A stretch of 45,352 nucleotides of DNA from CAYRIH01 sp964424375 (GCA_964424375.1 CAYRIH010000006.1:1-45352), one strand, 5' to 3'; numbered from the stretch's first letter, positions 15,016 through 22,862 are shown. Notes: generated by a model not told the origin, from the sequence alone. Program-made: numbers and translations.

Positions 15016-16368
15016 TTATTTGGTGGAGCTTTTAATCAACTTCCAGCGCAGAGGAGCACCAATCATTGGGAAATGAGCACGAATTTTCTTTTCTAAATAG
15101 CGTAAATATGAAAAATGAATTTCTTCTGGGCGATTAACTTTAAGTTTAATAGTAGGAGGATTCACTTGGCTCATGCCAGCAAAATATATTTTAGGAGACT
15201 GCCGCCGTCCCTTTGGGGGGTTGATATTATATGCATCAGCGATTATGCCATTAAGTTTTCTGCCGGGAATCTTGGTATTAAGAGACAACCAAACTTCTTT
15301 GATTTGATCTACAATCTTATCAACCCTTTGGCCAGTCAGCGCCGATAGATAGATATGTGGTGCCCATTTAATAAAAGCAAACTTTTGAGCTAAATACTTA
15401 TCATATTCGGCTGTAGTTCTGCCATCTTTTTCAACAGCATCCCATTTATTAATTATAAAGATTAATCCCTTATATTCTTCTAATATAATTTGAGCGATGT
15501 GCATATCCTGAGCAATAACACCTTCAGGGCCTTCTAGTAAAAGTAATGCAATATCAGCTTCTTTTATGGCTCTAATTAATTTTAAAGAGCTAAATTTTTC
15601 TATCCCCTTCTCTATTTTGCCTCGCCGTCGCAGACCGGCGGTATCGATAAATTCAATTTCTATGGTATCAGCATCAATTGTAGCGTTAACGGTGTCTCGG
15701 GTGGTTCCCGGCTGATTACTAACTAATGATCGATTTTGACCTATCAATTTATTAAATAAAGTTGATTTACCTACATTGGGTCGTCCCAAAATAGCTGTTT
15801 TGACAATTGGTTTTTCATTGACTTCAACTTTTTTAATTCTAGGCTTTTTGATTTTTAACAGCTGATTAGTGATATTGTCTAGCAAATCGCCTATCCCTCG
15901 GCCCTGAACGGCAGATATCATAATTGGTTCACCTAATCCCAAATTGTAGAATTCATGAACAATGTTATCATATTTTTTACCTTCGGATTTATTAACAGCT
16001 AAAATAACGGGTTTGTTAATTTTTCTAATTATAGCAGCCGCTTTTTTATCTTCAATATGCAAACCCTCTCTAATATCAGCCAGAAAGATAATTAAATCAG
16101 CTGATTCTATAGCTGTTTTGGTTTGAAGCAAAATATCTTGAATGAGTGGAGATTTATTGTCCAGTTCAAGACCAGCAGTATCAGCAATAGTAAAGTTAAG
16201 TTTGTTCCAGATAGTATGGCCATACAAAATATCCCTGGTAGTACCGGGTATGGGAGTGGAAATGGCAGTTGGTTTTCCTAATATCTTGTTAAATAGAGTT
16301 GATTTGCCCACATTGGGTCTGCCAATAATTGCCACTAGATATTTAGATTGTGGATTTTTACTTCCCAT
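15016..16368 (-). CDS. der: Ribosome-assembly GTPase Der (EngA)
   Basis: 450-aa double GTPase needed for 50S subunit maturation. G domain 1: GRPNVGKSTLFNK near residue 16, DTAGLE and NKSE. G domain 2: GRPNVGKSTLFNK near 194, DTAGLRRRG and NKWD. A C-terminal KH-like domain (about 355-450) has the conserved NPPTIKLKVNRPEEIHFSYLRYLEKKIR stretch in shortened form. Length matches the family (about 440-490). It lies 12 bases downstream of dacA on the same strand. Confidence 0.96.
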   Translation of the reverse strand: MGSKNPQSKYLVAIIGRPNVGKSTLFNKILGKPTAISTPIPGTTRDILYGHTIWNKLNFTIADTAGLELDNKSPLIQDILLQTKTAIESADLIIFLADIREGLHIEDKKAAAIIRKINKPVILAVNKSEGKKYDNIVHEFYNLGLGEPIMISAVQGRGIGDLLDNITNQLLKIKKPRIKKVEVNEKPIVKTAILGRPNVGKSTLFNKLIGQNRSLVSNQPGTTRDTVNATIDADTIEIEFIDTAGLRRRGKIEKGIEKFSSLKLIRAIKEADIALLLLEGPEGVIAQDMHIAQIILEEYKGLIFIINKWDAVEKDGRTTAEYDKYLAQKFAFIKWAPHIYLSALTGQRVDKIVDQIKEVWLSLNTKIPGRKLNGIIADAYNINPPKGRRQSPKIYFAGMSQVNPPTIKLKVNRPEEIHFSYLRYLEKKIRAHFPMIGAPLRWKLIKSSTK

Positions 16369-16380
16369 CTTTAAAAATGG

Positions 16381-17301
16381 CTATAGAAACTCTATCCAAG
16401 TATATGATTTAAGAGCCCAATCTAGTAAAAGTTTGCCTTCAGCAAAACGATCCGGACTATTTAATAATACAGCTATAACTATCTGATTGCTGTCTCCTGT
16501 GGCAGCTGTCACTAGAGAAGCCCCAGCTCCTAAGGTGGTGCCAGTTTTTACTCCAATTACATTAAGATATGTGCCAACGAGTTCGTTGGTATTTTTTAGC
16601 TTGTGCTTAAATTTGTTAGTAACATCTGTTACAGTAGTCTCTTGGATAGTGACGATAGAACGGAAAGTTTCATTTTTTAAGGCATGAGTTGTTAATTTGG
16701 CCAAATCCTGAGCTGTAGAATAATGGTTGCCACCATCGGCTCCATAGGAGTTGGAAAAATGGGTATCTTTAAGTTCCAATTGTTTGGCATATTGATTCAT
16801 AGCATCAACAAATCGGATTGAATTACCCATAATACCATCTGCTAAAGCATAAGCAGCATCATTAGCAGATTCTATTAAAGTACCTTTAAGCAAATCTTCT
16901 ATGGTTAATACTTCTCCGGCCCATAAATACATTTGAGAGCCGTCTAACACGGATGCAGTTTTAGATACTCTAATGGTGTCTTGGAGGTCGGTAGAGTATT
17001 TTAACACTACTAAGGCAGTCATAATTTTAGTAAGACTGGCCATAGCTAAGCGTTGGTTGGGATTTTTTTCAAATAAAACCTTGCCTGTATTTGCATCTAT
17101 AACTATGGCTGAAGTTGCTTCAATTTCTGGATCTGCAGCCAATGGATTGCGAACCGGTTCAGGTTTTATTAGTTGAATAGCTAATGATTGTAGTGGATAT
17201 GCCATGGAGTCGCCAAAAACACTCATCAATTCTGTTTTGATTGAGCTTAAGGATCCAGTTAAAAAGTTTATCATTACTAGAAAAATAGCTAGAGTTTTCA
17301 T
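16381..17301 (-). CDS. D-alanyl-D-alanine carboxypeptidase (penicillin-binding, S11)
   Basis: 306-aa DacA-type enzyme that trims the terminal D-Ala of peptidoglycan stem peptides. An N-terminal hydrophobic signal/anchor (about 3-17) is followed by the S11 domain with all three active-site motifs: SLTK (near 90), SAN in ESANDAA (near 150) and KTG in GVKTGTT (near 252). The C-terminal beta domain of classical DacA proteins is missing or very short, so this is a compact version. The ATG overlaps the aspS stop (ATGA), indicating coupling. The bases before it read ACGGG, similar to the start motif noted elsewhere in the window. Confidence 0.93.
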   Translation of the reverse strand: MKTLAIFLVMINFLTGSLSSIKTELMSVFGDSMAYPLQSLAIQLIKPEPVRNPLAADPEIEATSAIVIDANTGKVLFEKNPNQRLAMASLTKIMTALVVLKYSTDLQDTIRVSKTASVLDGSQMYLWAGEVLTIEDLLKGTLIESANDAAYALADGIMGNSIRFVDAMNQYAKQLELKDTHFSNSYGADGGNHYSTAQDLAKLTTHALKNETFRSIVTIQETTVTDVTNKFKHKLKNTNELVGTYLNVIGVKTGTTLGAGASLVTAATGDSNQIVIAVLLNSPDRFAEGKLLLDWALKSYTWIEFL

Positions 17302-18689
17302 CCCGTTTTTTTGTGTTTAGAAATTGAAATACTAAGTTCTTCAAGTTGCTTAGGATTAGCTTCTCTAGGAGCATCCATCATTGGATCCCGAGCTTTATCA
17401 GTTTTAGGAAAAGCTATGACTTCTCGAATGTTTGGTTCTCCAGCTAAAATCATTATCAATCTGTCTAAACCTGGCGCAATTCCTCCATGCGGCGGCACAC
17501 CATATTTAAAAGCTTCCAATAGATGACCAAACTTAGATTCTACTTCTTTTTGGGATAGTCCCAAAATAGAAAATATCTTGATTAAAAGCTTAGAATCGTG
17601 AATACGAATGCTCCCGCTACCCACTTCATAACCATTAAGCACAACATCGTAAGAAGTACTAGTTATTGATAGTGGATTTTTGTCTAATTTATTCATATCT
17701 TTTTTGGCAGGTGCAGTAAATGGATGGTGACAAGATTCAATCCTGCCTGTTTTTTTATTTTTTTCGAAAAGCGGAAAATCTATAATCCAGGCAAAAGCTA
17801 ATTCATTAGGATTATCTTTATTTTTGCGCAAATCCGGCTTATCTGATTTATATTTAGTTATAGCTTCTTTGTAAGTTAGTCTGGGCCATGGAGTTTTAGT
17901 AATTTTTTTATTAGGAAAAAGTTTTTTAACCATGGTGGTAAATAGTTCCTCGGTTAAAGTCAAGATGTCTTCTTGCTCCACAAAAGACATTTCTAAATCT
18001 AGTTGGGTGAATTCTGGTTGTCTGTCTCCCCTGCTATCTTCATCTCGCATGCATCTGGCAATCTGATAGTATTTATCTAATCCAGCAACCATCAGAAGTT
18101 GTTTATATTGCTGGGGGCTTTGAGGTAGAGCAAAAAATTTGCCTGGATATCTGCGAGATGGAACTAGATAATCTCTGGCTCCTTCTGGAGTAGCAGTAGT
18201 TAGAATAGGAGTCTCAATTTCTATAAACCCGATTTTATTTAGAAATTCTCGGATATAAGTAATAACCTTATGTCTTAAAATGAGATTATTTTTCATTCTC
18301 TCGTGGCGAAGGTCTAAGTAACGATATTTTAATCTAGTTTCTTCATCTGTGACCAATTCTTTATCAATTTCAAATGGTGGAGTTTCTGCTTCATTAAGAA
18401 TGGCAATTTTATCAACGGCCACCTCAATTTTGCCAGTAGGAATTTTGGGGTTGTGGTATTTAGCCTCACGTTTTATTACTTTGCCTTCAATAGATATGAC
18501 AAATTCGGGTTTAAGCTGTTTGGCTTTATTGTATTTATTGTCAGCAAAAACAAGTTGTATAATGCCGGATACATCTCTTAAATCTACAAAAGCGATCTGC
18601 CCCATATCTCTAATGCTATGAACCCAACCATTTAATTGTATTTTTTTACCAATTTGATTAGAAGCTTCTAGAGCTAATATTCTCTTCAT
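17298..18689 (-). CDS. aspS: Aspartyl-tRNA synthetase, GAD-less form
   Basis: 463-aa class II synthetase. The N-terminal OB anticodon-binding domain (1-105) is followed by the catalytic core with motif 2 (YQIARCMRDEDSRGDRQPEFTQLDLEMSF split across about 210-240) and motif 3 (GIAPGLDRLIMILAG near 425). Typical bacterial AspRS is about 590 aa and has a GAD insertion domain after the SDKPDLR stretch; here SDKPDLR runs within about ten residues into AFAWIIDFPLFE, so the GAD domain is absent. The upstream region has a 13-bp inverted repeat whose inner arm ends one base before the ATG. Confidence 0.96.
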   Translation of the reverse strand: MKRILALEASNQIGKKIQLNGWVHSIRDMGQIAFVDLRDVSGIIQLVFADNKYNKAKQLKPEFVISIEGKVIKREAKYHNPKIPTGKIEVAVDKIAILNEAETPPFEIDKELVTDEETRLKYRYLDLRHERMKNNLILRHKVITYIREFLNKIGFIEIETPILTTATPEGARDYLVPSRRYPGKFFALPQSPQQYKQLLMVAGLDKYYQIARCMRDEDSRGDRQPEFTQLDLEMSFVEQEDILTLTEELFTTMVKKLFPNKKITKTPWPRLTYKEAITKYKSDKPDLRKNKDNPNELAFAWIIDFPLFEKNKKTGRIESCHHPFTAPAKKDMNKLDKNPLSITSTSYDVVLNGYEVGSGSIRIHDSKLLIKIFSILGLSQKEVESKFGHLLEAFKYGVPPHGGIAPGLDRLIMILAGEPNIREVIAFPKTDKARDPMMDAPREANPKQLEELSISISKHKKTG

Positions 18690-18690
18690 T

Positions 18691-18770
18691 CCGTTAGAAA
18701 TTTTTAAATAGGTGTTTGTATTACTCTTAACTATGTTTTATTGGCTCCCGTTGCATAAATTTCTAACGGG
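18691..18770 (-). promoter_or_regulatory. Inverted-repeat leader of aspS covering the start region
   Basis: CCGTTAGAAATTT (18691-18703) and AAATTTCTAACGG (18757-18769) are perfect 13-base arms. On the aspS transcript the upstream arm can pair with the bases just before the AUG. A second, shorter pairing CCCGTT/AACGGG (18747-18752 with 18765-18770) competes with it, which gives two mutually exclusive structures. Regulatory function is inferred. Confidence 0.5.
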
Positions 18771-18835
18771 ATAAATCTTGTAATTTATTACTTTACTATC
18801 ATAGCAGATTAAATACCTATCTGTTAATTATTAAA

Positions 18836-18880
18836 AAACAGACACAAACTGTCTGTTTAATTTATTAAATAAGATTTAAA
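18836..18880 (-). terminator. Terminator of the 102-aa membrane protein gene
   Basis: Arms AAACAGACA (18836-18844) and TGTCTGTTT (18850-18858), followed on the minus strand by a T-rich run. It ends the isomerase/nucleotidyltransferase/membrane-protein unit before the aspS leader. Confidence 0.8.
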
Positions 18881-19189
18881 TTACTTGCCAATTACCATTT
18901 TAGATAGTGAATTGAAGATATTTTGTAAAATAGGTAAGATGCCTGGAAAAATAACTATTAATAAAGCTAACCAGAGCCAGTTTTTTCTGATTAAATTCCA
19001 CAAACCAGCAGCAATGGCCAAAATTAGAACTACTGAAACTATCCATTGATATGGTTCCGGAAACACAGATATAAATTGATTGTATAAATCAAATAGTCTC
19101 TCAAAAAACCCCATGGCGGCTTGTTCACCCGCTTCGGTAGCTTGATCTTTAACAGTGTCAACTATAGCGTTAGTTAGTTCATCTCCCAT
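18881..19189 (-). CDS. Small two-segment membrane protein
   Basis: 102-aa protein. An amphipathic N-terminal helix (1-35) is followed by two membrane segments (about 46-63 and 70-90; WIVSVVLILAIAAGLWNLI and WLWLALLIVIFPGILPIL) separated by a short RKN turn. No recognised family. It is the last gene of the unit that starts with the phosphosugar isomerase, and a terminator follows at once. The role cannot be inferred from context. Confidence 0.7.
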   Translation of the reverse strand: MGDELTNAIVDTVKDQATEAGEQAAMGFFERLFDLYNQFISVFPEPYQWIVSVVLILAIAAGLWNLIRKNWLWLALLIVIFPGILPILQNIFNSLSKMVIGK

Positions 19190-19224
19190 AACAATTTTAT
19201 TTTATCACGTTTTTAAGTGAAAAT

Positions 19225-19713
19225 TTAATTTGGGTATTTTGTATTTATTTTTTTAATTCTATTAATCATACGTGTTGTTGAGTTATGTTTTTTAAATCTC
19301 GGTAGTATTTTTAATTTAGCACCTAATTGTTGTATTTCATCTTCCCATTGTAACCATCTTTTATCATAAGCAGCAAAAATATCTGGTTTTAATTTCATTA
19401 GTATTCTTACAGTTGGTACTGGTTTATTTTTTGCTGGCTTAGGTGCGACCAAGGAATAATCTACACTTTTAATTGCATCTACTAAAATTGCCCTATTCCC
19501 TTCGCTTATGATGGGTCTGTCCATGCCCTTTCTTTCTTTTACTCGTTTATTTGAGGAAACAGCTATGACAACGATATCAGCTAAGTTAGATAACGCTTTA
19601 AAATAATCTATGTGTCCAAGATGTAGTAAGTCGAAAACCCCCCCAGCAAAAATGATTTTTTGGTTCTTATGTTTTCTTCTAATATTCTCCAACTCAGAAA
19701 ACTTGATAAGCAT
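19225..19713 (-). CDS. Cytidylyltransferase-like nucleotidyltransferase (RfaE2/HldE-C type)
   Basis: 162-aa HxGH-superfamily enzyme that transfers a nucleotide to a phosphorylated substrate. The GGVFDLLHLGHIDYFKAL segment (about 24-41) carries the nucleotide-binding HLGH motif, followed by VVIAVSSNKRVKERKG, which is typical of the RfaE2 / glycerol-3-phosphate cytidylyltransferase group. The second motif (usually ISTT-like) appears as NSTTRMINRI near the C-terminus. Its neighbour is a phosphosugar isomerase, so sugar-nucleotide synthesis for surface glycans is a reasonable inference. The exact substrate is not readable. Confidence 0.85.
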   Translation of the reverse strand: MLIKFSELENIRRKHKNQKIIFAGGVFDLLHLGHIDYFKALSNLADIVVIAVSSNKRVKERKGMDRPIISEGNRAILVDAIKSVDYSLVAPKPAKNKPVPTVRILMKLKPDIFAAYDKRWLQWEDEIQQLGAKLKILPRFKKHNSTTRMINRIKKINTKYPN

Positions 19714-19722
19714 AAGAAATAG

Positions 19723-20652
19723 TTACTTTGAAAGCCAGTAGACTATCCAATCCATCAGCCAAAAAGAGCTTAGGATTTTTTCGAATTTATTATCTCCTGG
19801 CATATCAATAATTTTATGGTTAATTTTTTGTTTAGCTAATACTTCTGCTAATAATTGAATTTGTTTTTTAGTTTTTAAATCTTTAGAATCTTCTAAAAAA
19901 ATAGCAAGGTATTTAGTTCTATTGTTATTAAAGCCAATTATTTCGCTATGCATTAACCGAGATAAAGTGTTCCAAAAACATGGGATTTGGACATTATGAT
20001 TTATTTTAATCTTAGTTGTTTGAGCTATAGACCAGTAATCATCAGGCACATATATTAAAGGAGTATGTTTTTTAATTGATGCAGCTAATTTTTTGCCCAA
20101 TTGAGGTAGATATAGTTGAGATATATTTTTTGTAGTTGTTAGAATATCTTCTTTATTACTATTACCGATAATTTTAGCGTTTATTAATATCTGAGATAAA
20201 GCGGCTATTATATATCCGGTAGTAGTGTGTATGTCAAAATGTCTGTTAAGTTTGGGAATTAAAATTAGAGGGATATTTCTTTCTCTGGCATATATTTCTA
20301 ACTGTCTGCCTGCGGTAATGACAACTAAAGGAATTTGTTGTTCATAAGCCGATTTAGCACTATTTAAAATTCCAGATTCGTTTCCAGAAAAAGATAAAAT
20401 AATTATTAAAGAATCTTTATTTATATTGTTTGGCAAACTTTGATCATATCTAATTTTGTAAGGAATTTTGATTTGTTCTTCAAATAGATTGATTAATATA
20501 TTAGCAGGGATCAGATTATCGGCGGGGCCAGTAATTATAATTTCTTTAGGCTGTTTTAGATTGATAGTTTCAGCTAACCTAAAGCCCGACTCAAATTGAT
20601 TGGGCCAGTTGCTTATCATTGAATATTTATCTGATAAATCTAATGTTTTCAT
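19723..20652 (-). CDS. SIS-domain phosphosugar isomerase, bifunctional PGI/PMI type
   Basis: 309-aa protein from the ATG at 20652; the frame extends five codons further to a GTG at 20667 but the ATG is preferred. The N-terminal SIS domain has the sugar-phosphate loop LSFSGNESG (near 105). The C-terminal part shows TPLIYVPDDYWSIAQTTK and the HSEIIGF motif (near 235), as in archaeal-type bifunctional phosphoglucose/phosphomannose isomerases. It would interconvert glucose-6-P or mannose-6-P with fructose-6-P. The bases CTCTAACGGG directly precede ATGAAA, the same string as before the ATG at 45347. Confidence 0.82.
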   Translation of the reverse strand: MKTLDLSDKYSMISNWPNQFESGFRLAETINLKQPKEIIITGPADNLIPANILINLFEEQIKIPYKIRYDQSLPNNINKDSLIIILSFSGNESGILNSAKSAYEQQIPLVVITAGRQLEIYARERNIPLILIPKLNRHFDIHTTTGYIIAALSQILINAKIIGNSNKEDILTTTKNISQLYLPQLGKKLAASIKKHTPLIYVPDDYWSIAQTTKIKINHNVQIPCFWNTLSRLMHSEIIGFNNNRTKYLAIFLEDSKDLKTKKQIQLLAEVLAKQKINHKIIDMPGDNKFEKILSSFWLMDWIVYWLSK

Positions 20653-20704
20653 CCCGTTAGAGTCCACGATAATTAAGTCTTTTATTATTCATATTCATTA
20701 TTTT

Positions 20705-20971
20705 TTAATGGATATCCCAATCTCCCATATCTATTGGTTTTATAGTAGTACCTTCCCAGCGACCGTCACTGCCCAAATGAATATAAATTGGATCGGTAAT
20801 TCCTAATGGATTAATATGTTCTTCGTTTTCCCCTTTTCCGCATATCCATCTGATTGGCTTTGATATGTCATCGGGATTATTATTATCAGAATGTTCTAAA
20901 ATTACTCCTCCAGATTCCACAAATTCATCTACTGGTTCTAAATCTGGTCTAAAAGAGTTTTCTATGCTCAT
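20705..20971 (-). CDS. Acidic hypothetical protein
   Basis: 88-aa acidic soluble protein without signal peptide or membrane segment. Notable stretches are PIRWICGKGENEEHINP and PIYIHLGSDGRWEGTTIKP. It is compact and probably folded, with a single Cys. No family recognised. It is divergent from tRNA-Glu and upstream of the isomerase gene with a 50-base gap. No strong SD (ACTAAAA before ATGAGC). Confidence 0.55.
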   Translation of the reverse strand: MSIENSFRPDLEPVDEFVESGGVILEHSDNNNPDDISKPIRWICGKGENEEHINPLGITDPIYIHLGSDGRWEGTTIKPIDMGDWDIH

Positions 20972-21015
20972 TTTTAGTAATTATATAGTTTAGTAGCAAA
21001 ATATCAGGTAGACTT

Positions 21016-21021
21016 TATAAT
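21016..21021 (+). promoter_or_regulatory. -10 element of the tRNA-Glu gene
   Basis: TATAAT 13 bases before the tRNA 5' end. The -35 region is poor. Confidence 0.5.
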
Positions 21022-21033
21022 ATACTTGAATAT

Positions 21034-21108
21034 GGCCCGTTCGTCTAACGGTTAGGACGCGAGCTTCTCAAGCTCGAAACAGGGGTTCGATTCCCCTACG
21101 GGCTACCA
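21034..21108 (+). tRNA. tRNA-Glu (anticodon CTC), CCA encoded
   Basis: Acceptor GGCCCGT pairs with ACGGGCT (first pair G-U). The D-arm contains TCTAACGGTTAGGA. Anticodon stem CGAGC/GCTCG has loop TTCTCAA, giving anticodon CTC. T-arm AGGGG TTCGATT CCCCT, discriminator A, and CCA encoded in the DNA. It lies just upstream of xth and may be co-transcribed with it. Confidence 0.96.
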
Positions 21109-21136
21109 TGTGATGGAATTTTGGTATGCTTAGGGT

Positions 21137-21892
21137 ATGAAGATAGTGTCTTGGAATGTAAATGGGATTAGGGCTGCACATAGGAAAGGGTTATTAAAAT
21201 GGTTTAAAAAATTTAAACCAGATATTTTATGTGTGCAAGAGTTAAAAGCCAAGGAAGATCAAATCCCTGATGAAATAAGGCAAATTAAGGGATATCATTC
21301 TTTCTACAATCCAGCTTATAAAAAAGGATATAGCGGGGTCGGTATTTGGAGTAAACAAAAACCCCTTAAAGTTACAACTAAACTGGGGTTTAAGCGGTTT
21401 GATAATGAAGGCAGATTGCTGATGTTAGAATATAAAAATTTTACTCTGCTTAATTTTTATATCCCTCATGGAGATAGAACTAAAAAGAATCTGCAGTTTA
21501 AATTGGATAGCTATAGGTATATTTTTAAGTTTCTAAAGAAGTTAAAACACAGGAATCTAATACTGATTGGAGATTTTAATATTGCTCACCAAGAAATAGA
21601 CCTGGCTAGACCTAAAGCTAATCTAAATAATATTATGTTCACCCATGAAGAAAGGCAGCAAATTTCTGATTTAATCAAAACAGATTTTATAGATACTTTT
21701 AGATATAGTCATCCTAAAGCTCAAAAATATACCTGGTGGCCATATTTTGCTAATGCTAGGGCTAGAGATTTGGGTTGGAGAATAGATTATGTTTTTATAT
21801 CCCAAAAAATGAAGAATAAGCTTAAAAAAGCATTTATCTTAACTGATATCTTAGGATCTGATCATTGTCCAGCTGGGATAGATATAAAATAA
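21137..21892 (+). CDS. xth: Exodeoxyribonuclease III (AP endonuclease family)
   Basis: 251-aa Mg-dependent enzyme of base-excision repair. Motifs: KIVSWNVNGIRAA (1-14), CVQELKAKEDQIP with the metal-binding Glu (near 34), YIPHGD, IGDFNIAH (near 150), WRIDYVFIS and the catalytic GSDHCPAGI near the C-terminus. All catalytic residues are present. No SD: the ATG follows TGGTATGCT plus six bases, which fits an extended -10 and a leaderless transcript, or the gene may be read through from the tRNA. Confidence 0.96.
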   Translation: MKIVSWNVNGIRAAHRKGLLKWFKKFKPDILCVQELKAKEDQIPDEIRQIKGYHSFYNPAYKKGYSGVGIWSKQKPLKVTTKLGFKRFDNEGRLLMLEYKNFTLLNFYIPHGDRTKKNLQFKLDSYRYIFKFLKKLKHRNLILIGDFNIAHQEIDLARPKANLNNIMFTHEERQQISDLIKTDFIDTFRYSHPKAQKYTWWPYFANARARDLGWRIDYVFISQKMKNKLKKAFILTDILGSDHCPAGIDIK

Positions 21893-21938
21893 AACCCCAC
21901 CAACATCTTAGACAACTGTCGCCATAGACTTGGTGGGG
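21885..21938 (-). terminator. Terminator hairpin of a minus-strand RNA, also downstream of xth
   Basis: CCCCACCAA (21895-21903) and TTGGTGGGG (21930-21938). On the minus strand it is followed by TTTTATTTTAT, a good rho-independent tail. The plus-strand tail (GTATTTCC) is poor, so its main direction seems to be minus. Confidence 0.7.
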
Positions 21939-22113
21939 GTATTTCCATAAGTTTACCAAATTTTTTTGTTTCAATTCTTTCACAATCCAATAAACTATGA
22001 GCTAACTTTAAGGTCTGGTACTGCAGGACATATTCTTCTTTGAATACATACCCGCGTCCTCCTCGCCGATCTTTTCTATTATGTGTGATCGACTTTCTTT
22101 ATTTTAAAGATCT
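21893..22113 (-). ncRNA. Candidate small RNA with a 13-codon mini-ORF
   Basis: About 220 bases between a good minus-strand promoter (22120-22147) and the terminator hairpin 21895-21938, with no annotated gene. Midway is GAGGAGG followed nine bases later by ATG and a 13-codon frame (MYSKKNMSCSTRP). The GGAC..GTCC and ATGTATTC/GAATATGT segments around that start can fold into a hairpin. It could be a small RNA, a leader-peptide RNA or a tiny gene. No known RNA family recognised. Confidence 0.45.
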
Positions 22114-22119
22114 ATTAAA

Positions 22120-22147
22120 ATAATAACATATTATAAGTTTGTGTCAA
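22120..22147 (-). promoter_or_regulatory. Minus-strand promoter for the candidate small RNA
   Basis: TTGACA (complement of 22142-22147), a 16-base spacer and TATTAT (complement of 22120-22125). It points away from the gene at 22248. Confidence 0.65.
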
Positions 22148-22247
22148 TAATTTTGTACGCCTAGACTGTATAGTTCTTGTATTATCAGTTGTTTTATAGT
22201 AATTTGTAATCACCTTGAAAAATACATAAAAGGAGGCTCTAGCTATC

Positions 22248-22484
22248 ATGAGTAATTCATCGAGCATGTCTGATGAGGAAATTGCTGAACTTCTAAATGA
22301 TAATCTATCTCCTACCAGGAGACAGGAACTTGTTGTTAAATTGAACGGTGATCCCGACGCAGCCGAAATTTTAGCTTTAGCATATCCTGAGGTTGATACC
22401 AGCGCCAGCGGTGGTGGTATTCCTGAGGAACTGATTGATGAATTAGCAAAGTTCGTACAAGCTACTCGGGATAGTGGACCCTAA
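22248..22484 (+). CDS. Small soluble protein resembling an anti-sigma N-terminal module
   Basis: 78-aa protein with a strong SD (AAAGGAGG, 12 bases before ATG). Residues 8-46 (SDEEIAELLNDNLSPTRRQ..LNGDPDAAEILALAY) resemble the helical start of zf-HC2/FecR-type anti-sigma proteins (pattern: E-LL-G-L-S-ER-L--DP-AA--L). The zinc-binding HxxxC-C residues and the membrane segment of those proteins are absent. A glycine-rich link (ASGGGI) leads to a second helix. No sigma factor gene is nearby. It is monocistronic, with a terminator 22 bases downstream. Function unknown. Confidence 0.7.
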   Translation: MSNSSSMSDEEIAELLNDNLSPTRRQELVVKLNGDPDAAEILALAYPEVDTSASGGGIPEELIDELAKFVQATRDSGP

Positions 22485-22506
22485 AACTCTGAACTGCTTA
22501 TAAAAT

Positions 22507-22530
22507 AAAGCACCTAGTTAGGTGCTTTTT
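22507..22530 (+). terminator. Terminator of the 78-aa gene
   Basis: AAAGCACCT (22507-22515) and AGGTGCTTT (22520-22528) with a 4-base loop and a T-tract. Confidence 0.85.
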
Positions 22531-22541
22531 GTTTTGGGCAT

Positions 22542-22580
22542 AAAAAAACCACTCCATTTTAGAGACAGAGTGGTTTTTGG
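22542..22580. terminator. Bidirectional terminator between convergent genes
   Basis: AAAAACCACTC (22544-22554) and GAGTGGTTTTT (22568-22578). T-runs follow on both strands, so it can end both the plus-strand 78-aa gene and the minus-strand 68-aa gene. Confidence 0.8.
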
Positions 22581-22598
22581 TCTTTATAGGTAAATTAA

Positions 22599-22805
22599 TT
22601 ACTTTTTGTCCTTCTTCTTGAGAATTGGCAAACCAGTACGAGAACTTTCTATTATCTTATAACCTTCTGGAACTGCATCTAAAGCATTTGGTCTGATGTC
22701 TTTAGCAAAATAATAAATCATTTGCTTCCGTCCTCCTTTAAGAATGACATTTTTACCGTGAAGGTAGTAAGTTCTATCCTTACTATTTGTGTGACTAAAA
22801 GCCAT
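22599..22805 (-). CDS. Small conserved protein (MAFSHTNSK family)
   Basis: 68-aa basic protein starting MAFSHTNSKDRTYYLHGK, with GRKQMIYYFAKD and a C-terminal RTGLPILKKK. I recognise this as a small conserved protein seen repeatedly in Patescibacteria; its function has not been assigned to my knowledge. SD AAAAAGGAG lies 6 bases before the ATG. It has its own terminator and appears monocistronic. The many aromatic and basic residues could suit nucleic-acid binding, but that is a guess. Confidence 0.85.
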   Translation of the reverse strand: MAFSHTNSKDRTYYLHGKNVILKGGRKQMIYYFAKDIRPNALDAVPEGYKIIESSRTGLPILKKKDKK

Positions 22806-22862
22806 ACAACTCCTTTTTATTAACTAATATAATAATAGTTTAATTCTATCACCTATGTACTC

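Noticed and set aside
18691..18770. T-box riboswitch upstream of aspS
   Set aside because: No T-box sequence (AGGGTGG-type) and too short; only the inverted repeat is supported.
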